From Klebsormidium nitens (Eukaryota; Streptophyta; Klebsormidiophyceae; Klebsormidiales; Klebsormidiaceae), in assembly GCA_000708835.1 (NCBI GenBank), contig DF237098.1, positions 54,133-118,132 of the forward strand: a stretch of 64,000 nt of DNA. The letters run 5' to 3'. Shown here piece after piece: positions 58,201 to 64,000 of this stretch. The position numbers and the translations under genes were made by a program. The notes beneath the pieces were generated by a model. That model worked only from the letters and a program-made list of their open reading frames with translations. It did not search any database and had not been told where the DNA came from. Each line of letters begins with the position of its first letter. Position 1 is the stretch's first letter.

Positions 58201-61200
58201 AGACGGTCCACTTCACCGGGGCCGTGAAGGAGGGTGACGTCATCACGGCGGTGTCTGCTCCCGAGGGGGGGCTGGTTTACCTGGCGGGGAAGGGGGGGGA
58301 AGCGAGCGTGGAGGAGCTCGAGGCGCGGCTTCACGAGGCGGCGGATCCAGTCCGGTTGCAACTAGAGCGGGCGACCCCAGAGGTGCGATTTGCTCATTCG
58401 CCTCGTTCCGGAGTTTCAAAAACAGAGGTCCCGGAGTCTGAGAGCGAAGACGTGGCGAGCTTGACATGATCTTGTTCACTTCTTCCGTCTTCGACGTGTG
58501 ACACTTTCACTTCCCACTATTTGTAGAGCAACGTCTCCTGATTTTGAGTGGCGTCATCGTTTCTTGCTTCAGTTGCGGTCAAGTGTAAGTAACTTCAGCT
58601 GACGTCACAGGTACTGCAAGATCATCGCAACATTTTGTGCGTGTCCGCAGGGAACTAGTTGCTTTCGGGTCTCTTACGTCACAGGAAGCGACGTGGGTCA
58701 ATCCAGACCCCACTTTGAAACCGATATTCTTTCTTTTGGTAGCGCTTTTTTTCTTCCCGTTCGCTTCCCTTCCGCTTGTTGCAGTTTCGGGCCCCCTCCA
58801 GATGTCGTAGCGCCTCCTCCCAGATGCATTTCTTAGTTGCCATTCTTCCAGTCTGACGTTTCCCGGATTGGTTCCTTCGCTTCTTCCTCTACCTCCGCCT
58901 TCTGTGCATTTAAAGGCAGCTCCAGTTCCGTTCCGACAGCGGCAGAGTGCGATTTCGTCAAGCGGAATTGGTTCTGCATAGATTCTTGCGTCTGTGTTGG
59001 TAGCGGCAAAGTCCGGTCCCTTCGGCGAGTTTCGTTTCGAACTTTCTTCGCGATTCTGGTTCCACTCCGGCAACGGCAAAGTCCGCTTTCGTTTTGCGGG
59101 GTTGGATTTTCTGCGCAGTTCCGGTTCCATCCTGGCAGCGGCAGATACCGTTTTCGTCCGGCGTCGTTCGTTTTACGCAAGTAATGACACTCAGATAAGC
59201 ATAATCTTGCCCTGAACCGACTTTTATCAAAGCCCTGATTCCCTTCATCCTTAAAAAGCCTTATACACCCTTAAAAGCCTTATACACCCTTAAAAGCCTT
59301 ATACACCCTTAAAAAGCCTTATGCATAACACCCAAAACCCAAAAAGTTGTTTCCTCTTCGTCGCAGCCTGACGACAAGGACATCATCAATGAGCAGTTCA
59401 CGCAGGAATATTCGCTGCCCTTTTGGGCGGAGTACCGTTTCCTGTTCGACCGGGCCTGGAAGGCGCAACTGCGCGGGAAGCTCCTGCTCTATTTCCGAGC
59501 GTTCCAGGTAGCACCCCACTTCTAGTAGTTCCTTCTTTGGTATGCCATCTATCTGATGGACCCCTCTGGAAGCTTTACACTTCTCGACAAGGTGGCCCTT
59601 TTCACTATCTTTCTGCGCATGCGCACAGTGCCAGAGTCCCTCTTCCGGGAGATAGTGTTCATCGACTCTAATAAATTATCCTTTCATACAAAGATCGGGA
59701 CGGTGGATCATTCCCTCCCGCTTTGGCTGCAATGCTCGTTGCAGGGTTGCAGCTTTCCTTACGGCGATGTTATTATAGAAGGTAATTCTTATGGATGTTA
59801 ACCAAAGTAGAAGTTTGTGTTCCTTTGGATCACACTCATTTGGCTTTGACTAGGGAGCTCTCTTCATCAGATTGGAAACAGTTTTCGTAGAAAACTGTTC
59901 AACCTGTTGCTCTTTACCTTGACGTCCTTCAGTATGGTATCTGCCTGACGCTTCCAAGAGCATATCTTCCGAAGTTTCAGGTTACCTTCATGTCCCATCC
60001 CGATACTCAACGCAACAAACCCTTTGCAATCGAACCGTCTCCTTACACCTTTCAAATTACGTTCATCTCCCTTCAAGTTTTTGCTGGAACCATATTCTGT
60101 CTACGGATCCGCCTTCACTTACATAACATTTTTCTGGGATTTGGTCACCTCTAACTACGTATCAACGGCTTTTCCCCAGGAATGATCCCAGCCCCTCTTT
60201 CAAAAGATTCGTTCTTATCGCTTTGCAGTTGAGCTTCATTTCCCTTCTGGTATCTCGACGGCTCCGGCGCTTCGCTTCAGTGAACCTCCTCGCTTCTTTT
60301 TTGATCAGATTCAGAGTAGAACTCATCTTCTGTTCAATGGTTTCTCTTACGTTTTAGATCACTTCTCTCTCTCTATTCAGATCACGTTCATCTCCCCTTT
60401 GTGGGGACCATCTTCTGGCAACTACGATTGCGCCGACTTCTCTCGCGAAAGAACCTCCTCGCTTCTATTTCCCACAGCTTCATTAGACATATCGAGTTCT
60501 GATCAAAGTCTTCTCTCACGAATCATTTTATTTCCTTCTCTTGTTTCAGAGCACGTTCCTCTCCCTTTTCGTGGGGACCATCTTCTGGCAACTCGACGAC
60601 TCCGCCGACTTCTCTCGCGATTGAACCTCCTCGCTTCTTTCTCCCACAGCTTCATTGAAAAAGTCAAGGTTCTGATCAAAGTCTTCTCTCTCGAATCATT
60701 TCATTTCCTTTTCTCGTTTCAGATCACGTTCATCTCCCTTTTCGTGGGGACCATCTTCTGGCAACTGAACGAGTCCGCCGACTTTGCCCATATGAACACG
60801 CGCCGCGGAGTCGGTTTCCTCTCCCTCATGTCAACTTTCCTGTGCAACGCCATCCAACTTCCCGGTCAACTGGCAGACCGGGCGGTTTTCTACAAGCAAC
60901 AGGGCGCCCGGTTCTACCGGCCCGGTTCGTACCTGCTCGCGAGCGTTGCGGCCAACTTCCCCTTCTCGTGCCTGGAGGTGCGGCCGGACATCCTTGGATC
61001 TTGGCTTTGGGGTTTTGTTAGCCTCTGAGGGTTTTCCAAATTCTTTATCTTGACGAAATATCAAAAGTGGATTCCTCGGAGGTACGGTGTGATTCCTAAA
61101 GCTGTAGCGTTGTGGACAACTCCCCCTTCTCGAGCTTCGAGGTATATCTCTTTGAATTGAGCGCAGCATGCGTTAGAAACAGAAACCTTCACCACAGAAA

Positions 61201-63860
61201 ACTCTACTGATGTTGGGTTAACCAAAGAAAACTCAGCCACAGAACGCTCCACCACAGAAAACTCCATCAGTGTTGGGTTTACCACAGAAAGCTCAACCGC
61301 AGAAAGCTCCACAACCGAGAGGTCCACCAGTGTTGGGTTAACCACAGAAAGCTCCCAACCCAACACTTGAGAGACTATTCTCAAAGCCACCTGCTTTGCA
61401 CCCGTATCCGCCATAGACCTCCACACTAACCTCACCTGTCCGAAGGTGGAGAGCTTACTTTTCCCTAACGCTTACACTCCATGAAATCGATCTATGTCTA
61501 TGTAAAGCGGTGTTCAACTTTGTCCACTTCTGTTCCGCCACAAAAGCGTTTACGGGAGAAGGTGACGTGCGCTTGTACCTTTGCCCCGATATGAGTGAGA
61601 TACGCGAGCCCCTAGTTCCAATTCATCTAGCTTGTGAAGGACTCAAATCAGTCGCTGAAAGTTGGATGGAGCAGACAAGTCACCAATATCGTCTCTCACC
61701 CGTAGCTTTCCCTGGTCCGCCATAAAGCGGTTTTGTGATTGAGAATCGGAGCTCTCTGCCAGCGTTCATTAGAAAAGTTTCATTCTTGGAGTCACAAACA
61801 CCGACAAATGTCTCAGAGAATCCGATCCGGAAACATCATAGCCTTTTCGCGCAGAAACATCATAGCCTTTTCGCGCAGGCTCTCACGTATGGCGTGATCG
61901 TCTACTTCATGACGGGCTTGTCTCTGCACGAGGGCAGCGGTCACTTTTGGCTGTTCCTGCTAGTCATCTTCCTTAACGTGCAACAAGGGGCGCTCCTCGT
62001 CCGCTGGCTCAGTTCGTTCGCACCTGCAATGGAAACGGCCGCAGCCTTGCAAGGTGAAGCTTGAGAAATGGGTTTGGGTCCAGGTTTGGCTTTAAGTTTT
62101 GGCTAATCATGCTGGTCAGTCTCCCAAACGTCCAACAAGGAACGCTTCTTGTCCGCTGGCTCAGTTCTTTCGCACCGGCCTTGGAAACGGCGGCAGCCTT
62201 GCAAGGTAAAGTCTAGTTAGAAAACACAAGACCTGGGTTTGAAACCAGGTTTAGTTTTGAAGATTTGGCTGTTTCTATTGGTCAATTTTCTGAAACCCCG
62301 ACAGGGGGGGCTTCTGGCTCTCCGCTGGCTCATTCCTTTGCACCGGCCATAGAAACAGCGGCAGCCTTGCAAGGTGACATTGATCTGATGTGGGCTTTGC
62401 TAATGTTGACACATTGGGGCCTCTCGAATATTCAGACTGTGACTTTCGCCGCTTTGATAATAAAAGTGCTTGATCCGGTAAGGGAAGTATCTTGACACTG
62501 CCAAGCACTCCGTTTTCTCACACCGTTAATCTCCCACTTGGCAGTGCCTCCAATCCATTCGAAGGACGCGCCCTGGGATATGGACTGATTTTCCGACTGT
62601 GCAGGAATCTTCATCGTGATTTTTGTGGCGTTTGCTGGCTTCCTCGTGCCTCGCAACAAGATACCCGACTGGTGGTGAGTATTTATGAAGTCGCTTTTCT
62701 GCTACTCTCTGGCCTATGTTTCCGGGATCTGCACGAGAAGCACTTTGGGAAGAAACCGGTAATCAGTGTCTTAGAACTAGTGACTGCGTTATCTGCTCAA
62801 GGAAGTTTTCTTTTCGCTTGGAAAATCCTCCTCGTAAGTCCCAAACGCTTCGGTCGCTTTCCAAGGCTGGTCGCTTCGGACCAAATAAGCCGATCAAGAG
62901 TGTCGATTAGCTTCCATTAGCGCACTTCAGTAAGCAGAGCCTCTCACTTCAAAATGTGAACGATGGAGTCCCGAACTTGCGTTGGGCTTGACACCATAAC
63001 CACTCCCCGCTTATTGCGCAGGATCTGGGCGTATTGGATGGACCCGCTCCAGTGGGGCATCTCGATCATCATGATAAACGAGATGCGCTCAGCGACGTAT
63101 AAGCAGCCGTGCGCCAGCTTTACGCCCCAGTACTTATTGGCCCATACGCTGACGGGGCCCTGCCGCCAGGCCCCAGACCGCGAACTGGGCTTCGCTTATC
63201 TCGTCCAGTGGCAACTGAAAACAAGCTGGTAAGACGTTTTTTTCTCTTGTTTGGCCCCATTTTGCATTCACCAGCCAACAGGTAGTAGTAAGACTGAGAT
63301 TGTGGGATATCACGGTCGTAAAATGTGACTAATTGTGCTTCTTGTTTTCTGCTGAGGCGAACCTCAGAAATTGGCTCTCTTAGCTCCCGTCTAGAAGGCA
63401 ACGTAGACTAGTGTACCGCGACTGGGAATCAGTCAATCCGTCAAGCTCGGACACGACGACGTTGTGCTTCTCAGTTCCGCTTTCGGGAAGCCGAAAAGCG
63501 ACTTCCTTGATTGGCTCATTTGCAAATTCAATACAGCTCTTAGATTGAGATTGAGCGGGACATCTCAGGCAGGCGGTCATTGAGCTCAGCAGAAATGATT
63601 TCTGTTTTGTCAATTATTTTACGGAATGTGTATGTCCTCCTAGGTACTGGGTCCCTATCGGCGTCGTCGTATACCTGACATGGTGCGCCCTATGGCTCGG
63701 CCTGTCCTACGTGGCACTCTCCGAGATCCGCCACGTGGTGGTCCCCAAAGTCCGCCCTTTGGCGGCCCGTAAGGGCTCCGCAGCGCCTGAGGTTAAGGCG
63801 GGAAACCCGGAGAAAGAGACCGCGACAACGCACGATGCTGAGAAGGGCGCCAATATCAAG
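52272..63860 (+). CDS. ABCG/PDR-type ABC transporter, N-terminal half with PDZ-like insert (partial)
   Basis: An ATP-binding-cassette exporter of the G (pleiotropic drug resistance) subfamily, NBD before TMD. Exons: 52272-52613, 53186-53368, 54615-54692, 55102-55296, 56157-56428, 57114-57449, 57908-58451 (donor uncertain; 58382 possible), 59367-59507, 60723-60977, 61879-62053, 62605-62674, 63022-63228 and 63644-63860; phases agree, about 1005 codons to the last complete exon. Walker A GGPGSGKST is at residues 238-246, the Q-loop in LVKQSDVHF, then LSVRETLEFA. The signature reads LTEDERRRV instead of a (V/I)SGG(E/Q)-type motif. Walker B is LLFLDAFATGVD, with Ala in place of the catalytic Glu. 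A PDZ-like domain fills about residues 530-624. TMD1 follows: ITFISLFVGTIFWQL, VFYKQQGARFYRPGSYLLAS, GFLVPRNKIPDWW, IWAYWMDPLQWG. The open phase-0 donor after NIK shows the gene continues, presumably into NBD2-TMD2. Transport substrate unknown. Confidence 0.9.
52796..52850. repeat. ~27-nt tandem duplication in ABCG intron 1
   Basis: TTGCTTACAGAAAGCCTGAG occurs twice in tandem, differing only at the end of the unit. It is non-coding. Confidence 0.85.
55385..55465 (+). repeat. Copy of ABCG exon 4 donor edge
   Basis: The copy reads TLLAGMPHKDKATTIKGK before GTAGGC. The real exon 4 end (55243-55296) reads SLLSGMPHKDKTTTIKGE before GTACGC. The copy keeps a GT donor and lies about 160 nt downstream in intron 4. 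Confidence 0.85.
55679..56050 (+). repeat. Three copies of ABCG exon 5 acceptor edge
   Basis: The real edge (about 56130-56250) has TAGAGCGACGTCTTTTCTTCGC before AG and reads VRYNGKHVIGGPSES. Copies lie at about 55679-55790 (ATCATCGGCGGCCCGTCTGA retained), 55850-55945 (GCGGAAGCACGTCGG) and 56010-56050 (TTTGCAG then TACAACGGTAAGCATGTCA). All keep an AG acceptor. Confidence 0.8.
56505..56690 (+). repeat. Two copies of ABCG exon 5 donor edge
   Basis: GATCAACATTCTGGGTCTC before AGGTAGG at the real donor (56428) is echoed at about 56522-56550 (ATTCTGGCCTCAGGTAGG) and 56645-56680 (ATTCTGGGTCTCAGGTAGG). The intact GT makes both usable in principle. Exon 5 therefore has edge copies on both sides. 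Confidence 0.85.
58920..59180. repeat. Degenerate ~65-nt tandem repeat, four units, ABCG intron 7
   Basis: Units share GGTTCC...GGCAGCGGCA(G/A)A followed by a TTTCG-rich stretch. They create overlapping open frames on both strands with repeated peptides, but no homology or splice logic supports coding. Confidence 0.65.
59250..59328. repeat. ~19-nt minisatellite in ABCG intron 7
   Basis: About four units of CCTTAAAAGCCTTATACAC run head to tail and end just before the acceptor of exon 8. Confidence 0.9.
60050..60620 (+). repeat. Array of four copies of ABCG exon 9 acceptor edge
   Basis: Exon 9 begins at 60723 with ITFISLFVGTIFWQL. Direct copies lie at about 60535-60620 (STFLSLFVGTIFWQLDDSADF), 60370-60450, 60222-60300 and, most worn, 60050-60120. 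The period is about 165-175 nt. The shared block is GTGGGGACCATCTTCTGGCA, and the nearer ones keep TTTCAG or ATTCAG acceptors. Each unit also shares the downstream TCCTCGCTTCT and GATCAAAGTCTTCTCTC words, so the whole exon-start-plus-intron unit was duplicated. Confidence 0.92.
61195..61360. repeat. Minisatellite in ABCG intron 9
   Basis: ACCACAGAAAGCTC-type units alternate with CAGTGTTGGGTTAACC blocks, giving a higher-order period of about 66 nt. On the minus strand this opens a frame of repeated ELSVVNPT peptides, which I regard as fortuitous. Confidence 0.8.
61831..61878 (+). repeat. Perfect 24-nt tandem duplication of the ABCG exon 10 acceptor
   Basis: AAACATCATAGCCTTTTCGC plus GCAG occurs twice head to tail; the second copy directly precedes exon 10 (61879). 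Using the upstream AG would insert 24 nt, exactly 8 codons without changing the frame. Confidence 0.95.
62130..62385 (+). repeat. Two copies of ABCG exon 10 donor edge
   Basis: The exon 10 end (CGCTGGCTCAGTTC...GCAGCCTTGCAAG before GTGAAG, 62053) is repeated at about 62130-62215 before GTAAAG and at about 62295-62380 before GTGACA. Both keep GCAGCCTTGCAAG and a GT donor. Confidence 0.9.
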
Positions 63861-63959
63861 GTAACCGACCTTCCTTCCTTTTCAATTTTCAAAGACTCTT
63901 TTGCTCAAATTTCCTGGCCAGGTACTTCTTATGAAGCTTTGATTTATATGGATCTGGGG

Positions 63960-64000
63960 AAAAGGCAGGAAATCCGGATGAAGAGACCGGAGCAACGCAC
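63960..64000 (+). repeat. Copy of ABCG exon 13 3' region, cut by the window end
   Basis: GGCAGGAAATCCGGATGAAG and the following bases (AGNPDEETGATH if translated) repeat the exon 13 segment AGNPEKETATTH (about 63800-63835) about 160 nt downstream. It runs off the window. Confidence 0.75.

Noticed and set aside
58579-59248. Overlapping repeat-rich frames on both strands in ABCG intron 7
   Set aside because: They are produced by a ~65-nt tandem repeat between two well-supported exons. No homology, start context or splice logic supports a gene.
1-64000. CRISPR arrays, bacterial operons, prophage or plasmid features
   Set aside because: Short-repeat and tandem arrays were inspected; none has regular unique spacers. 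All recognisable genes are intron-bearing eukaryotic genes.

Overview
This is nuclear DNA of an intron-rich eukaryote. Every recognisable gene is split by GT-AG introns, and the families are plant-like: a rhodanese protein with a chloroplast-type transit peptide, a plant-type CBM22-GH10 xylanase with the plant C-terminal extension, a UNE2-like MFS carrier and a PDR-type ABCG transporter. Animal- or alga-style architectures (FAS1-EGF, NXPE-like PC-esterase, PDZ inside an ABCG) occur beside them. A streptophyte green alga fits best; a Klebsormidium-like filamentous charophyte is my inference, not something the sequence proves.

Six genes alternate strictly in orientation: rhodanese (-, 2816-7528), MFS transporter (+, 8555-14862), FAS1-EGF secreted protein (-, 17354-20707), NXPE/PC-esterase-like type II membrane protein (+, 23499-30530), 21-exon GH10 xylanase (-, 32735-46192), and the first half of an ABCG/PDR transporter (+, 52272 to past the window end). 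I rebuilt the exons by hand. In the five complete genes all exon phases agree and the summed CDS is divisible by three (245, 548, 241, 1295 and 847 aa), which strongly supports the models. The gaps hold a decayed Ty1/copia fragment (about 1395-2217), a MITE-like element (50563-50836), a short poly(A) retro-insert with a target-site duplication just before the ABCG start codon, and several tandem duplications.

Four gene products are predicted to be secreted, Golgi-anchored or in the plasma membrane. Xylan cleavage, PC-esterase-type polysaccharide modification, a FAS1 matrix protein and an export pump give the segment a cell-wall and surface flavour, but nothing shows they work as one system.

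Three observations stand out. (1) Introns of most of these genes carry decaying tandem copies of the edges of the neighbouring exon, often including the splice site; one copy is inverted. (2) The xylanase carries three copies of an unrecognised six-cysteine module with identical spacing, C-x9-C-x9-CC-x4-C-x9-C, at both ends of the enzyme. Each is a two-exon cassette with the same 1-0-1 intron phases. (3) The ABCG transporter has a PDZ-like domain between its first nucleotide-binding domain and first membrane domain, and that NBD has lost its signature motif and catalytic Glu.
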